DNA of 64,000 nt from Nitrospira sp. (GCA_018242665.1 JAFEBL010000011.1:90006-154005); one strand, 5' to 3'; positions 28,736 through 39,254 are shown, numbered from the stretch's first letter. Program-made: numbers and translations. Notes: generated by a model not told the origin, from the sequence alone.

Positions 28736-28920
28736 GCCCCTCGCACCTCCAAGTGGCAGGACCCTACTCGGACAGGGCCGGACGAGTCAACTCTCCCGCC
28801 GGATGAGGCCGAGGCCGGATCATGCGTGGCAACGGCGTATAGGCTGCTCGCGGATAGATCTCGCGACAGGAACCGGCTACTATATTGAGGTCTTCTCTCA
28901 GTGACCGATCCGGCACGCCC

Positions 28921-30708
28921 ATGACACAACTAGACCACACCACGTCACAGGCCGGCACACCGACCCAGGACTCCGCCTGGACCGGCGGCCTCTTGCCGCT
29001 GTTGCTTCTGCTTTGCTTCCTGATCGCCACAGCGTTGGGACTCTATGCCCTTTCATTCCTTCGCTCGATCCTGGTGACGGAACGAGGCAACGAACTCGCC
29101 AGAAACGCGGCGGCGGTCGCCGATTCACTTGATCGTGTCCTCTTCGAACGATTCGGTGATATTCAATTATTCGCAAACGACGGCACTCTCCGGGACGGCA
29201 CGCCGGATGAACAGCAACGCAGGCTCCTGCACTACAAACAGCTCTATTGGTACTACTCCTGGCTGGGCGTGGCCGATGCCGACGGCCGGATTGTGGCCGC
29301 CACGGATTCCCCGTTCTCTGCCCGCGCCGCCGCGCTTCCTCCAGACCTATTCGAGCGCGTGCGTCGGACAGGAACGATTGACGTGGGACAGGTCGCCCCG
29401 GCGGAAGCGGGAGAGAAGAGGACTGCTGTTGGATTCATCGCTCCCATCTACGACCCCGGTGGCACATTTCGCGGAGCCGTGGCCTCGCGTGTGCCGGTTG
29501 ACAATCTCAAGACGATCTTCGAGCAGGAAGGCCGGCTCCGATATGGCCAGGATGTCTACGACTGGCTCCTGCTCACCCGTGATGGGGTGATCATCAGCGA
29601 AAAACGTCCCGCCGCCGGCAGCGAGCAAGGGCCGGTGACGTTGGCCATTCCCTCAGTGGGGAAGGCGACGGCCGACTCCAATCACTCGGGCTTTGTCGAA
29701 GAAACGGATCACCGCCAGGGAGAACCCGTCGTCACCGGCTACGCCTCTACGAGGGGATACCACAATTTTTCCGGGATCGAGTGGATCGTGTTGTTTCGCC
29801 AGAGTCATGAGCAGCTCTATGCGCCCGTCGACCACCTGCTCTGGACGGTCGGCGGAGTCGGCCTCATGGTCATTCTGCCGTTGACGGGATTCGGCATGTG
29901 GGTCTCGTGGCAACTGGGACGGGAACGCAGCAAGTTGCTCCAGGCACGTCACACATTGGAAAAGTCCGTGATGGAACTGGGACGCTCCAATGCGGATCTC
30001 CAGCAATTCGCCTATGTGGCCTCGCATGATTTGCAGGAGCCGTTGCGTATGGTCAGCAGCTATACGCAGCTCCTGGCCAAGCGATATACAGGCACACTCG
30101 ATTCCGATGCGGACGAATTCATCGGATACGCCGTCGACGGGGCGACCCGCATGCAAAAGCTCATTCAGGATCTCCTGACCTATTCCCGTTTGAGCACCAC
30201 GGCACGGGAGTTCGAACCAGCCCCGATGGGAGCCGTGTTGAACTGTGCTCTGGACAACATGGTCAATGCGGTGAAGGAAAGTGAGGCGGTGATCACGCAC
30301 GACCGTCTGCCGACGGTGCGAGGCGACGCACAGCAATTGGCACAGGTGTTCCAGAATCTGCTGAGCAACGCCATCAAATTCAGCGGGAACGCCCCGCCGC
30401 GCATTCACATTTCCTCTCGGCGCGTGGAAAATGAGTGGCGATTTTCCACGCAGGATCACGGCATCGGTATCGATCCGCAATATGCGGGACGCATCTTTGT
30501 TATCTTCCAGAGGCTGCACACGAGAGCGGAGTATCCCGGCACCGGGATCGGATTGGCGATTTGCAAGAAGATCATTGAACGGCACGGCGGACGCATCTGG
30601 GTCGAATCGGAGCTCGGGAAAGGCGCCACCTTCTGGTTCAGCATTCCCGATCCGCCAGCAACGCCACAAGCTTATCACCAGACCGGCGGAACTGCCCTGT
30701 CCGGCTAA
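28921..30708 (+). CDS. Membrane sensor histidine kinase with extracytoplasmic Cache-like domain
   Basis: A 595-residue kinase with transmembrane helices at about 23-47 and 301-325. These flank a periplasmic domain of about 250 residues that looks like a double-Cache sensor ('[16 protein letters not shown]', '[12 protein letters not shown]'). The cytoplasmic part is a HisKA domain with phospho-acceptor His369 in '[11 protein letters not shown]', then a HATPase domain with the N box '[11 protein letters not shown]' and G box 'GTGIGLAI'. It is similar to phytochrome-type kinases and sits next to an Rcp1/CheY-like regulator, its likely partner. The ATG at 28921 is chosen because the first helix follows soon after. 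Confidence 0.92.
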   Translation: MTQLDHTTSQAGTPTQDSAWTGGLLPLLLLLCFLIATALGLYALSFLRSILVTERGNELARNAAAVADSLDRVLFERFGDIQLFANDGTLRDGTPDEQQRRLLHYKQLYWYYSWLGVADADGRIVAATDSPFSARAAALPPDLFERVRRTGTIDVGQVAPAEAGEKRTAVGFIAPIYDPGGTFRGAVASRVPVDNLKTIFEQEGRLRYGQDVYDWLLLTRDGVIISEKRPAAGSEQGPVTLAIPSVGKATADSNHSGFVEETDHRQGEPVVTGYASTRGYHNFSGIEWIVLFRQSHEQLYAPVDHLLWTVGGVGLMVILPLTGFGMWVSWQLGRERSKLLQARHTLEKSVMELGRSNADLQQFAYVASHDLQEPLRMVSSYTQLLAKRYTGTLDSDADEFIGYAVDGATRMQKLIQDLLTYSRLSTTAREFEPAPMGAVLNCALDNMVNAVKESEAVITHDRLPTVRGDAQQLAQVFQNLLSNAIKFSGNAPPRIHISSRRVENEWRFSTQDHGIGIDPQYAGRIFVIFQRLHTRAEYPGTGIGLAICKKIIERHGGRIWVESELGKGATFWFSIPDPPATPQAYHQTGGTALSG

Positions 30709-30739
30709 ATTCGCGACAGCCATCGAAGGAGCCCAGCCC

Positions 30740-31201
30740 ATGGTCATTCCCAATTTGGTGAAACCGATCGAAATTCTTTTGGTGGAAGACAATCCGGGGG
30801 ATGTGCGTCTAACGATCGAGGCGCTGAAGGAAGCGAAAGTCATCAATCATCTGACCGTCCTCAAGGACGGCGTGGAGGCGCTCGCGTTTCTGCGCCGCCA
30901 GGGGCCCTACGCGACGGCGCCGCGACCGCACCTCATTTTACTCGACCTGAACCTGCCCCGAATGGACGGCCGCGAAGTCCTCGCCGCCATCAAAGCTGAC
31001 GACGACATGAAGCGCATTCCTGTCGTCGTACTCACGACCTCCCAAGACGAACAGGACGTGCTCAAGAGCTACAACCTCCACGCCAACTGCTACATCTCCA
31101 AACCGGTGGACCTAGATCAATTCGTGCGAGTCGTGCGGTCCATCGAGGACTTCTGGCTCGGCATTGTGGTCTTGCCTGCCTCGAACCATGGAGCGGCATG
31201 A
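30740..31201 (+). CDS. Single-domain response regulator (Rcp1/CheY-like)
   Basis: A 153-residue stand-alone receiver. The acidic pocket is E16-D17, the phospho-acceptor is Asp69 in 'LILLDLNLP', the Thr is in 'VVLTTS' and the Lys in 'CYISKPVD'. The extended beta4-alpha4 region matches phytochrome-type Rcp1 regulators. It follows the kinase at 28921 by 31 bp, and its stop overlaps the start of the next hybrid kinase (ATGA at 31198-31201), implying a phosphorelay unit. Confidence 0.92.
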   Translation: MVIPNLVKPIEILLVEDNPGDVRLTIEALKEAKVINHLTVLKDGVEALAFLRRQGPYATAPRPHLILLDLNLPRMDGREVLAAIKADDDMKRIPVVVLTTSQDEQDVLKSYNLHANCYISKPVDLDQFVRVVRSIEDFWLGIVVLPASNHGAA

Positions 31202-34200
31202 ACACCGGCTCGATTCATGTGCTGCTGATTGAGGACAATCCCGGCGACGTCCGTCTTCTACGCGAACTGCTGGGGAACACCGGAGCCGGAGCCTTTACTC
31301 TCACCCAGGTCGACCGCCTAGCCGCCGGTATCCGGCATCTGGAGGAGAGCACCATCGACGTCATCCTTTTGGACCTGTCGTTGCCAGACAGTCAGGGCAC
31401 TGAGACGCTGCTCAATATCCATGCGGCCGCACGCGGGGTTCCCATCGTGGTGATGACCGCGACGGAGAATGAGGAATTGGCCCTGCAACTCATCCAGGCC
31501 GGGGCCCAGGACTATCTCGTCAAAGGCCAAACCACCGTCTCTCAGCTGACGCGCACCCTGAAATATGCCGTGGGTCGCAAGCGGCTGGAAGAGACCCTGC
31601 GCGAGCAAACACGGTTTCTCCAATCCGTACTGAACAGCATGGCCGACGGCGTGGTGATGGCCGATGAATCGGGAACGTTTCGTGTCTGGAACCCCGCCGC
31701 CGAACGAATCCTCGGAAGTGGGCCGGTCAATCTGAAGATCGGGCAGTGGTCCGAACACTATGCCCTGTTTCTCCCGGACAAAGTGACGCCCTACCCTGCG
31801 GCCGACATCCCGCTCGCCAAGGCCATCCGCGGCGAATCGGTGACCAATGCCCTCATCTTCCTCCGGCGGCCGGCTCCGACTGAGGGAATTTGGCTTGACG
31901 TCTCCGCCCGACCCCTGTTCGACGAACAGGGACAGGTGAAAGGCGGCGTGGTCGTGTTCCGGGACATCACCGCCGCGAAGCAAACCCACGAAGCCCTCCG
32001 GGATAGCCAAGAACGATACCGGTTATTGGTCACCAAAGCCAATGACATCATCTATAGAACGGACGCATCGGGCCGGTTCACATTCGTAAACCCGGTCGCG
32101 ATGCGCCTCATGAAGTATACGGAACCGGAACTCTTGGGACGTCGGTTCATCGAGTTGATTCATCCCGATCATCAGCCGGCGGCTGAACGATTTTATGGGC
32201 GGCAATTCATCCGGCAACGGCCAAGCACCTATTACGAATTTTTAGCTCTCGCCAAGGACGGGAGAGAAGTCTGGATCGGTCAGAACGTGCAGGTTCTTCT
32301 GGAAGAGGGCAAGGTGGTTGGGTTCCAGGCTGTGGCGCGTGACATCACCGAGCGCAAACGTGCGGAAGAAGCGCGACAGGAGAGTGAGGAACGGTTGCGG
32401 TCAATTGTGCAATCAACCTGCGACGCGATCATTCTGATGGACACTCGTGGAAACGTGGCATTCTGGAACAGTGGCGCGGAAAAAATCTTCGGGTATACGG
32501 CCAATGAAATCCTCGGTCAGCCGATGACCCGCATCATTCCTGAACGATTCCGCGAGGCCCACCTACGAGGCGTCGCACGGGTCGCCGCAGCCGGTCGCTT
32601 GACCTTGCAGGCTGACATGCTTGAACTGATCGGCTTGAAGAAGGATGGCACGGAGTTTCCATTGGAATTCAGCCTGGCGGCGTGGACAGCTAAATCAAAA
32701 CTTTTCATTACCGGCATTATTCGGGATATCAGCGAGCGCAAGCAGGCAGAGACGGCATTACGCGAAAGCGAGGAACGGTTCAGAGCGATCATGGAGAATA
32801 GCCCGGCCCTGATTTTCGTCAAAGACATCGAGGGGCGCTATCTTCAGACCAATCGACAATTTGAGACCGTCTTCCGTCTGACCCGCAGCGAGATCGTCGG
32901 CAAGACCGACCTGGACATCTTTCTGCCTGAGCAAGCCGCCGCATTTCGCGCGAACGACCGCAGGGTCCTGGAAGCGGGATCGCCGATGGAGTTCGAGGAG
33001 GTGTCCATCCATGATGACGGTCCCCATACGAGCCTAGTCGTCAAGTTTCCTCTCCTCAACGCGCAGGGCCATTGCTACGCGTTGTGCGGGATTGCGACCG
33101 ATATCACGGATCGCAAGCACGCCGAAGAAACCAGGCAACGGCTCACGAAGGATCGCCTTCTTCTGCTCGAATCCACCGGAGAAGGCATCTATGGCATCGA
33201 TACCGCTGGTCGCTGCACTTTCATTAACTCAGCGGCCGCGCGTATGCTGGGGTATCTGCCCGATGAGCTGCTGGGGAAGAACATGCACGCGTGCATTCAT
33301 CATTTGTATGCGGATAGGACTCCCTATCCCCGGGATCGATGCCACATTCACAAGACGCTCATGAGCGGGACGGGCTGCACAATCGACCACGACGTGTACT
33401 GGCACAAGGATGGGACCGCATTCCCGGTCGAATATTCCTCCTTTCCCGTCATCGAACAAGAGCAGATTACCGGGGCGGTAGTGGTCTTCGTGGATATCAC
33501 TGAGCGCAAACGGGCTGAACAACAATTGACCCTCTCCCATGACCGGCTGAGAAACCTTTCCGCCCGCCTCGAACTGGTCCGCGAGGAGGAACGGATTCGG
33601 ATTGCCCGCGAAATCCATGACGAACTGGGACAAGAACTCACCGGCATGAAACTCGAACTTTCCTCACTGAGCGACCACCTGCACACAGCGGGAGCGGTCC
33701 CCCGTCAGAAGCTGCATTCGCTCTCCATGCTCGTGGACGCCGCCATCCAATCGGTGCAACGGATCGCCACCGAGCTGCGTCCTGTCGTACTGGACCAACT
33801 TGGCCTCATCGCGGCCATTGAATGGCAAACCCATGAATTTCAGGCACGCACGGGGATTCAATGTACGCTGGATATCTACCTGCGGGCCGTCGCGTTGTCC
33901 CATGATGGCTCCAACGCAATGTTCAGGATCTTTCAGGAAATTCTGACCAACGTGGCCAGACATTCACAAGCGACGGCCGTGGCCATCACGCTCCAGGAAC
34001 AGGCCGGCAGCCTTGTGTTGGAGGTTCGCGACAACGGGCGCGGCGTGACCGAATCCGAGCTCTCGAATCCTCACTCGCTGGGGTTGGTCGGCATGCGGGA
34101 GCGGGCGCTGCTCCTAGGTGGCGAGACTGTGCTGACCGGGATTCCCCAGGGGGGGACCACCGTGAAGGTCCGAATTCCGCTCAGCCAATCGCAGCCGGCA

Positions 34201-34203
34201 TGA
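31198..34203 (+). CDS. Receiver-multi-PAS sensor histidine kinase (NarX-type HisKA_3)
   Basis: A 1001-residue soluble kinase. An N-terminal receiver (phospho-acceptor Asp59 in 'VILLDLSLP') is followed by about five PAS/PAC units between residues 130 and 760, each closing with a variant of 'DITERKRAE'. The C-terminus is a HisKA_3 domain with His807 in '[15 protein letters not shown]' and a HATPase domain ('[11 protein letters not shown]', 'GLVGMRERA'). The HisKA_3 type pairs with NarL/LuxR regulators, and one lies 34 bp downstream. No membrane helix is seen, so cytoplasmic sensing (redox, gas or ligand) is inferred; haem or flavin binding cannot be judged. Confidence 0.92.
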   Translation: MNTGSIHVLLIEDNPGDVRLLRELLGNTGAGAFTLTQVDRLAAGIRHLEESTIDVILLDLSLPDSQGTETLLNIHAAARGVPIVVMTATENEELALQLIQAGAQDYLVKGQTTVSQLTRTLKYAVGRKRLEETLREQTRFLQSVLNSMADGVVMADESGTFRVWNPAAERILGSGPVNLKIGQWSEHYALFLPDKVTPYPAADIPLAKAIRGESVTNALIFLRRPAPTEGIWLDVSARPLFDEQGQVKGGVVVFRDITAAKQTHEALRDSQERYRLLVTKANDIIYRTDASGRFTFVNPVAMRLMKYTEPELLGRRFIELIHPDHQPAAERFYGRQFIRQRPSTYYEFLALAKDGREVWIGQNVQVLLEEGKVVGFQAVARDITERKRAEEARQESEERLRSIVQSTCDAIILMDTRGNVAFWNSGAEKIFGYTANEILGQPMTRIIPERFREAHLRGVARVAAAGRLTLQADMLELIGLKKDGTEFPLEFSLAAWTAKSKLFITGIIRDISERKQAETALRESEERFRAIMENSPALIFVKDIEGRYLQTNRQFETVFRLTRSEIVGKTDLDIFLPEQAAAFRANDRRVLEAGSPMEFEEVSIHDDGPHTSLVVKFPLLNAQGHCYALCGIATDITDRKHAEETRQRLTKDRLLLLESTGEGIYGIDTAGRCTFINSAAARMLGYLPDELLGKNMHACIHHLYADRTPYPRDRCHIHKTLMSGTGCTIDHDVYWHKDGTAFPVEYSSFPVIEQEQITGAVVVFVDITERKRAEQQLTLSHDRLRNLSARLELVREEERIRIAREIHDELGQELTGMKLELSSLSDHLHTAGAVPRQKLHSLSMLVDAAIQSVQRIATELRPVVLDQLGLIAAIEWQTHEFQARTGIQCTLDIYLRAVALSHDGSNAMFRIFQEILTNVARHSQATAVAITLQEQAGSLVLEVRDNGRGVTESELSNPHSLGLVGMRERALLLGGETVLTGIPQGGTTVKVRIPLSQSQPA

Positions 34204-34237
34204 CCGCCTCGTCTGAGAGAAAAGAAAGGAGCGGAAC

Positions 34238-34882
34238 ATGACAGCGATTCTCGTCGTCGACGATCATGCGGTGGTGCGGCAGGGCGTCCGGCAAATTCTC
34301 AGCGAGCAGTTCCAGGACGCGGTCATCGGCGAGGCGGCGAGCGCGCAGGAGATGATGGGACAACTGCGCCTGCGCAACTGGGATGTCGTTGTCCTTGACG
34401 TGGGAATGCCAGGGAAAAGCGGCCTGGATGCACTCAAGGACCTGAAACAGGCCTCCCCCAAACTCCCCGTCCTCGTGTTGAGCGCCTATCCGGAGGATCA
34501 ACTGGCGCGGCGCATGCTGAAGGCGGGCGCTGCCGGCTATCTCAACAAGGACAGCGCGCCGAATGAGCTCGTCCATGCGCTGCGAAAGATCCTTGGCGGG
34601 GGGAAATTCGTCAGCGCGGCGGTCGCAGAACTCCTGGCTTCGAATCTGGACGACCACTTCGAAAAGCCGGTCCATGAACAGTTGTCCGATCGTGAATACC
34701 AAGTCCTGTGCCTGATCGCCGTCGGAAAAAGTTTAAAAGAAATCGCGGACGATTTGTGCGTCGGCATCAGCACCATCAACACCTATCGCGCGCGGATCCT
34801 CGAAAAAATGCAGCTCCGCAACAACACCGAACTGACTCACTATGCGCTCGAAAATCGCCTCGTGAACCGGCTCGTTTCCTGA
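34238..34882 (+). CDS. NarL/LuxR-family response regulator
   Basis: A 214-residue regulator with a canonical receiver (D8-D9 pocket, phospho-acceptor Asp54 in 'VVVLDVGMPG') and a C-terminal LuxR-type helix-turn-helix ('LSDREYQVLCLIAVGKSLKEIADDL'). It is the expected partner of the HisKA_3 kinase directly upstream. A GAAAGGAG site precedes the ATG. Confidence 0.94.
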   Translation: MTAILVVDDHAVVRQGVRQILSEQFQDAVIGEAASAQEMMGQLRLRNWDVVVLDVGMPGKSGLDALKDLKQASPKLPVLVLSAYPEDQLARRMLKAGAAGYLNKDSAPNELVHALRKILGGGKFVSAAVAELLASNLDDHFEKPVHEQLSDREYQVLCLIAVGKSLKEIADDLCVGISTINTYRARILEKMQLRNNTELTHYALENRLVNRLVS

Positions 34883-35056
34883 CCGGGAACGCTCTCCCCT
34901 TCCCGCTCCCTGCCCGGTCCCTCTTCGTAGCATAAACGTCGACAGGCTGACTCGCACGATCGGTGACGCGGAATATCCGTAAAGCGCGATGCTGATCCAC
35001 GCCTGCTTCCGGTAGAGATAGGACCCGTAGCATGCACGACGGGAAGGGAGTCGACG

Positions 35057-35401
35057 ATGATCACGACGGAAGACACCAGACACGGGGCACCACTGACGGA
35101 GCGGCAGGTTTCACGCTCGCCCTCTATCGGCGCGCTGATCATTCATGCCCTGGAACAAGAAGGCCCCTGCACCATTGAAACCCTGACCGCCAAACTCCCC
35201 TACTGTTCATGGAACCAGCTGTTTATGGCAATTGATGCCTTGTCGAGAGAAGGGGCCCTCCTCCTTCAGCTGCATGCCCGGGCTCAGTACCTTGTCGCGC
35301 TCGCGACTCCACGGACCGGCTCCTACCCAGGCGGACATCAGCTCGGCGAATGGCCGGATCACCTGCATCTCAATCCGGGCACAAAGGAGGCCAGTTCATG
35401 A
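35057..35401 (+). CDS. Small hypothetical protein, possible winged-helix fold
   Basis: A 114-residue product. The middle (about residues 22-75) reads as helix-helix-helix-strand ('IGALIIHALEQEGPCTIETLTAKLPYCSWNQLFMAIDALSRE...'), suggesting a winged-helix-like unit; this is a composition and pattern judgement only. A GGGAAGGGAG site precedes the ATG. The stop overlaps the next start by four bases (ATGA at 35398-35401), so it is translationally linked to the degenerate receiver that follows. Confidence 0.75.
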   Translation: MITTEDTRHGAPLTERQVSRSPSIGALIIHALEQEGPCTIETLTAKLPYCSWNQLFMAIDALSREGALLLQLHARAQYLVALATPRTGSYPGGHQLGEWPDHLHLNPGTKEASS

Positions 35402-35829
35402 GCGCGACGAGCATGCCTAGCAAACGAGCGGGAAGAGTTCGCATCATGATCGTGGACCCTGAGCTCTCGCTGGGACTTCGCTTGGCCGATTGTTTGGCGA
35501 CAAGCGGATACCAAGCCGTGCTGGTTCGGGATCTCGAATCGACAGTGGCTCAACTCAATGAAATCCAACCTGAGATGATTCTCCTGAGTCAGGATGCCTC
35601 CGATACGCAACAGCCAGTTGCCGGCGTCGATACGCTACAGGTCATCAACAGGCTGTGCCCCCAGGCTCCGGTGCTCGCACTGAACCGAACCACGCCTGGC
35701 ACCATGCCCGGCGCCACACAGCGCTCCGCTCCTCTCACCCCCATCCCACCACTTCCAACCTTACAGAACAACGTGGTTGAAGACGTGCTTCGCGCCCAAC
35801 TCGGCATCCCCTGCATGCGACTACAGTAA
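35398..35829 (+). CDS. Degenerate receiver-domain protein (pseudo-receiver)
   Basis: A 143-residue protein whose first 90 residues follow the receiver pattern: 'VRIMIVDPE' at strand 1, alpha1 'GLRLADCLATSGYQAVLV', and strand 3 'EMILLSQDAS'. The position of the phospho-acceptor Asp is Ser, and the acidic pocket is reduced to a single Asp. The Thr/Lys part is replaced by a Pro/Thr-rich segment. It is therefore unlikely to be phosphorylated and may act by protein contact. It is coupled to the gene before it. Confidence 0.78.
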   Translation: MSATSMPSKRAGRVRIMIVDPELSLGLRLADCLATSGYQAVLVRDLESTVAQLNEIQPEMILLSQDASDTQQPVAGVDTLQVINRLCPQAPVLALNRTTPGTMPGATQRSAPLTPIPPLPTLQNNVVEDVLRAQLGIPCMRLQ

Positions 35830-35890
35830 GGCCATAGCCCCGGCTCGGCCGATCCCACAGGCCATCCGCGGAACTTTTGTAAGGGAGAAC

Positions 35891-36301
35891 ATGACCATGC
35901 ACTGCCCAACCACGGACTGCCGTCAATCGATGCAATCGGACTATCGTGCCGGGTTTGATGCAGTCACCGGTCTCGAATGCCTCTACTGCCCACGTTGTGG
36001 GCACCGTGGCATGAAAGCGCGGGACGGGGTACAGCTGCTGTTCACCGGACAACATGAATATGTGTTCAGTTATGGGCCGTCTTTGTCCCATCTCAAAGTC
36101 ATCCTCTCCACCGTGGCCATCAACCTGTTCCGGGTGCAGGGAATCCCGCCGACCGAACTGGCCAGGCATGTGGCCGACTGGGCGTTGCTGACAGGACAGG
36201 TGTGCGGCACAGTGCGATTCTCGGGAGACCTGGTGCTCTCCAGTTGTTATGAATACTGCCAGCATCAGGTGAGTCAGCACTCCGGCGTACCGTCGCTGTA
36301 A
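35891..36301 (+). CDS. Cys-rich small protein, possible zinc-binding
   Basis: The 136-residue product begins with a Cys-rich segment (C5, C10, then 'CLYCPRCGHRG'), which could form a zinc ribbon-like site. A hydrophobic/aromatic middle and a C-terminus with further Cys and His follow. I do not recognise the family. The ATG at 35891 has a GGGAG site close by. It lies between two receiver-like genes, so a role in the same regulatory set is possible but unproven. Confidence 0.68.
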   Translation: MTMHCPTTDCRQSMQSDYRAGFDAVTGLECLYCPRCGHRGMKARDGVQLLFTGQHEYVFSYGPSLSHLKVILSTVAINLFRVQGIPPTELARHVADWALLTGQVCGTVRFSGDLVLSSCYEYCQHQVSQHSGVPSL

Positions 36302-36304
36302 CCC

Positions 36305-37015
36305 ATGAGCACGCGCCTCGCCATGCCTGTTTACGCAACACAACCGTTCTGCCATACGATCGCCGTCGTGAGCAGGAATCATCTCACGCGGCTCGGTCTG
36401 CAGGCTTTCATCGCCCAACACCGGCACCTTCGGCTGATCGGGCAGGCCGCGAGTAGTCTCGCAGCGGAGTCGCTGGTGGCGCGAACCAAGCCGCAGATTC
36501 TGCTTCTCGAACTGGACGCCGGATGTGACCTGATGACCTGTGCCGTCGAGGTGCGCGCGATCCTGCCGACCATCAGGATCATCATACTCTGCAACACAAG
36601 CCAGAGCGACTGCACCGCGATCCGCCACACACAGGCCATCGACGGTATCGTGCTCACGACCCAGCCCCTGACAGCCTTGTTTGCTGCCATCGACACCCTC
36701 ATCCCCCTGATCCAGCCGGAAATGCCGAAGGAGCATCGGGAGCGGGCCATATCCCCCCACGAGACCGGACCGGCCAAACTCTCCACCGCAAGTCCGGTTC
36801 CATTGAAGAGGCCGGAGCCCTTCACCAAGCGCGAGTCGGACGTACTGGTCTTGCTTGCAGAAGGGCTAAGCAACAAGGATATCGCGCGCCGGTTGTGTAT
36901 TTGCCCCACGACGGTTCGTCACCATCTGAGCCACATGTTCAACAAACTCGATGTCGGCAGCCGGCAGCAGCTACTCCTCAGGGCCCAGGAACATGGTCTC
37001 GTGCAATTCAAATGA
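36305..37015 (+). CDS. LuxR-family regulator with degenerate receiver domain
   Basis: A 236-residue protein ending in a clear LuxR-type helix-turn-helix ('FTKRESDVLVLLAEGLSNKDIARRL...TVRHHLSHMFNKL'). The N-terminal half follows the receiver fold, but the acidic pair is replaced ('AVVSRNHL') and the phospho-acceptor position reads Glu in 'ILLLELDAG'. Such atypical response regulators act independently of phosphorylation, or the Glu may mimic an active state. It starts three bases after the Cys-rich gene. Confidence 0.88.
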   Translation: MSTRLAMPVYATQPFCHTIAVVSRNHLTRLGLQAFIAQHRHLRLIGQAASSLAAESLVARTKPQILLLELDAGCDLMTCAVEVRAILPTIRIIILCNTSQSDCTAIRHTQAIDGIVLTTQPLTALFAAIDTLIPLIQPEMPKEHRERAISPHETGPAKLSTASPVPLKRPEPFTKRESDVLVLLAEGLSNKDIARRLCICPTTVRHHLSHMFNKLDVGSRQQLLLRAQEHGLVQFK

Positions 37016-37101
37016 GTGCGGTATGTGGGCTGCCCTCACAGAAGGATAGGCGTCATCGCAGTCGCGTGTGAAAGAGGTCTGGAACGGCAGGACCGGGAGG
37101 A

Positions 37102-37737
37102 TTACGCGACAGGTGTTTTCGTCTTGAGATAGTCCATCAAGTCCGAGAACGATCCTTCGCGAAGAATACGGGTAAATTGCGTCTGATAGTTCGCCACAAT
37201 GCTCGCGCCGTCGATGCTGACGTCGTCGACCAGCCATCTGCCGTTTCGCATGACCACGTGAAAGGCCATTCTGGTTTGAATCGCCAAGCCTGCAGGAGCG
37301 AGCAACACCTGGACACCGTCGGCATCATTTTCCTCGGCAAGATACACAACCTGATCGACTGCATAGTCCCGCAACCGGTCGATCACATCATCCCGTAACA
37401 CCTGCACGAACAAGCGCATGAATTGCCGGCGGTCGGCGGGTGTGGCTTGCGCGCCCATATCTCCCAGCGCCCGTTCGGCCATGGCCTCGTAGTGAAACGC
37501 GCGCCGGACGACCTGTTCGATTTCCCACTGACGTTGCCCAGCGCGGCTGGTCTCTTTTAATTCGGTCAGGAGATACAGCACCTCATCGACGGTCGTGTGA
37601 ACGGCATCCACCGGTGTCTGGGCCGTCTGCCCCGGTGCCGGGACACCCAGTAGCATGGACAAGCAGAACATCGCTCCGCACAGAGCCTTCCCGCCCGCTC
37701 TTGCCACCCACGATCTGTTCGTCGATCCGTCAGCCAT
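37102..37737 (-). CDS. mlaC: MlaC-family periplasmic lipid-binding protein
   Basis: A 211-residue MlaC/Ttg2D-type protein. It has an N-terminal signal peptide (hydrophobic about 18-35, cleavage near an Ala-Gln-Thr-Ala), then the MlaC core with 'RRAFHYEAMAERALGDMGAQATPADRRQFMRLFVQVLRD' and the C-terminal 'WLVDDVSIDGASIVANYQTQF' block. It carries phospholipid between the outer-membrane Mla complex and MlaD. It is about 14 kb from the mlaE-F-D operon and stands alone here. Confidence 0.92.
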   Translation of the reverse strand: MADGSTNRSWVARAGGKALCGAMFCLSMLLGVPAPGQTAQTPVDAVHTTVDEVLYLLTELKETSRAGQRQWEIEQVVRRAFHYEAMAERALGDMGAQATPADRRQFMRLFVQVLRDDVIDRLRDYAVDQVVYLAEENDADGVQVLLAPAGLAIQTRMAFHVVMRNGRWLVDDVSIDGASIVANYQTQFTRILREGSFSDLMDYLKTKTPVA

Positions 37738-37926
37738 GCAATCCCCGCTCGTCTCCTGTTCTCGCGTTAGCTCGCCTGTATCCTACTGACCGCGAAAATC
37801 TGCCGTCAAGCACGTGGATCTACCTGCCCCATCCCACGCCCCAACCGGCTTTTCAGGGCAAGCCGCCGCTCGCCCGGCCTGCTGTCACATTGTCAAAATG
37901 TCGTTTCTTCGCCGGCCGGGCTTCGG

Positions 37927-37932
37927 TATACT
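37927..37932 (+). promoter_or_regulatory. -10 element close to the mltC start
   Basis: A TATACT hexamer lies six bases before the mltC ATG at 37939. The -35 region is weak (TTTCTT at 17 bases). It implies a leaderless or nearly leaderless transcript. Confidence 0.4.
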
Positions 37933-37938
37933 CCCGCC

Positions 37939-39189
37939 ATGCCTGCTCGACGATGGCCGTCTCTTTTTTTCAGTCTCGCGATGTCACTGTTCCTCGCCGG
38001 TTGCGAAACCACCGACAAGATGCTCGGGGCCGCGGAGCGGGCGGTCGGCAGCTCGACCGGCAGAACCGTGCTGGACATCGTTCATGGCAAAGACCCCGCC
38101 GACGTGGCGCGACAGCGGGTCGAACAGTACGGCCGAGATCCTCAAGCGCTGCTCCGGGACCTTCGAACCATTCAACGGGACTTCCAGGCATTGATGGCGG
38201 CGTTGACCGGGGAGGTCGGCAAGAAATGGGGCACGAAAGAAGTCAAACTGCCGGAACAAAAGAAGTACGTGAAATACACCCAGAACTACCGCAGCCGGGC
38301 CGTCGTCGATTTTGATGCGGGGAACATCCTGGTCGAAACATTGGACGAGCGAGACCCGCGCGCCAGTCTGAAACATGCCGTAATCACAACCCTCCTGACA
38401 CCGAACGACCCGCGCAGCGTCGACTTGTTTTCAGACAAGGAGGTCACGCTGACCAGCGACAAGGAACCCTACCTGCTGGGGCTGGTGCTGGATCAGGCGG
38501 GAAAGCCGGTGCGCACTCCGGCCGACGCGGATCAATTCGCGGACTCGCTCCTCGCGAAAAGCGCCACCACCCGCAAGGTCGCTCAAGACAGCGGGGAGAA
38601 AACCGCGCATCTCGTCAATATTCCCATGGTCACCAATTTTTCCCACAAGCAGGCCGAGAAGTACCGCGCCGTCGTCGGCCAATTTGCCGAACGGTATCAG
38701 ATCAGCCCGAGTCTGGTGTTTGCCATTATCCGGACAGAGAGCAATTTCAATCCATTCGCCGTCAGCTCCGCCCCGGCCTATGGATTGATGCAACTCGTGC
38801 CGACCAGCGGCGGACGGGATGCCTATCGTAAGGCGAAGGGGGAGGACAAGGCGCCCACGCGCGACTACCTGTTTGATCCCGACAACAACATCGAACTCGG
38901 GACGGCGTACCTCAACGTGCTGACCTATGCGCAACTCGACGATGTCACCGACCTCGTGTCACGCGAGTACTGCGTCATTTCCGCCTATAACACCGGCGCC
39001 GGTAATGTATTCAAGACGTTCTCCAAAGATCAGCGCACCGCCTTGCAGCAGATCAACGGACTTCAGCCCGCCGCTTTGTACGAACGCCTCCGTAGCGGAC
39101 TTCCCTACCAGGAAACACGGGACTATCTCGCCAAGGTGGTCGGCTATCGCAAGCAGTTCGTGAGCGTCGCCGACAACGGCGCCCGATAG
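37939..39189 (+). CDS. mltC: Membrane-bound lytic murein transglycosylase, MltC-like
   Basis: A 416-residue lipoprotein. The lipobox LAGC places Cys22 at the processed N-terminus. An N-terminal domain (about 45-220) resembles the MltC-specific region, and the SLT domain (about 245-400) has the catalytic Glu in 'AIIRTESNFNPFAVSSA', then 'YGLMQLVPTSGG' and 'SAYNTGAGNV'. It cleaves peptidoglycan to 1,6-anhydromuramyl products from the outer-membrane face. Confidence 0.93.
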   Translation: MPARRWPSLFFSLAMSLFLAGCETTDKMLGAAERAVGSSTGRTVLDIVHGKDPADVARQRVEQYGRDPQALLRDLRTIQRDFQALMAALTGEVGKKWGTKEVKLPEQKKYVKYTQNYRSRAVVDFDAGNILVETLDERDPRASLKHAVITTLLTPNDPRSVDLFSDKEVTLTSDKEPYLLGLVLDQAGKPVRTPADADQFADSLLAKSATTRKVAQDSGEKTAHLVNIPMVTNFSHKQAEKYRAVVGQFAERYQISPSLVFAIIRTESNFNPFAVSSAPAYGLMQLVPTSGGRDAYRKAKGEDKAPTRDYLFDPDNNIELGTAYLNVLTYAQLDDVTDLVSREYCVISAYNTGAGNVFKTFSKDQRTALQQINGLQPAALYERLRSGLPYQETRDYLAKVVGYRKQFVSVADNGAR

Positions 39190-39254
39190 CGTCGCCGGCT
39201 CGGGTCTCCTGCAGCAACGCTCTCCCTTCACGCCGATTTGTTGAAACGCTCTGA

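Noticed and set aside
29653..30846. A 397-codon minus-strand frame
   Set aside because: It is antisense to the histidine kinase and has no recognisable domain or ribosome site.
35735..36760. A 341-codon minus-strand frame over the pseudo-receiver genes
   Set aside because: The plus strand has ribosome sites, coupled stops and a clear LuxR domain; the minus frame has Gln/His/Arg-rich shadow composition.
37440..38315. A 291-codon plus-strand frame bridging mlaC and mltC
   Set aside because: It overlaps the signal peptides of both real genes and has a Pro/Arg/Ser-rich shadow composition.
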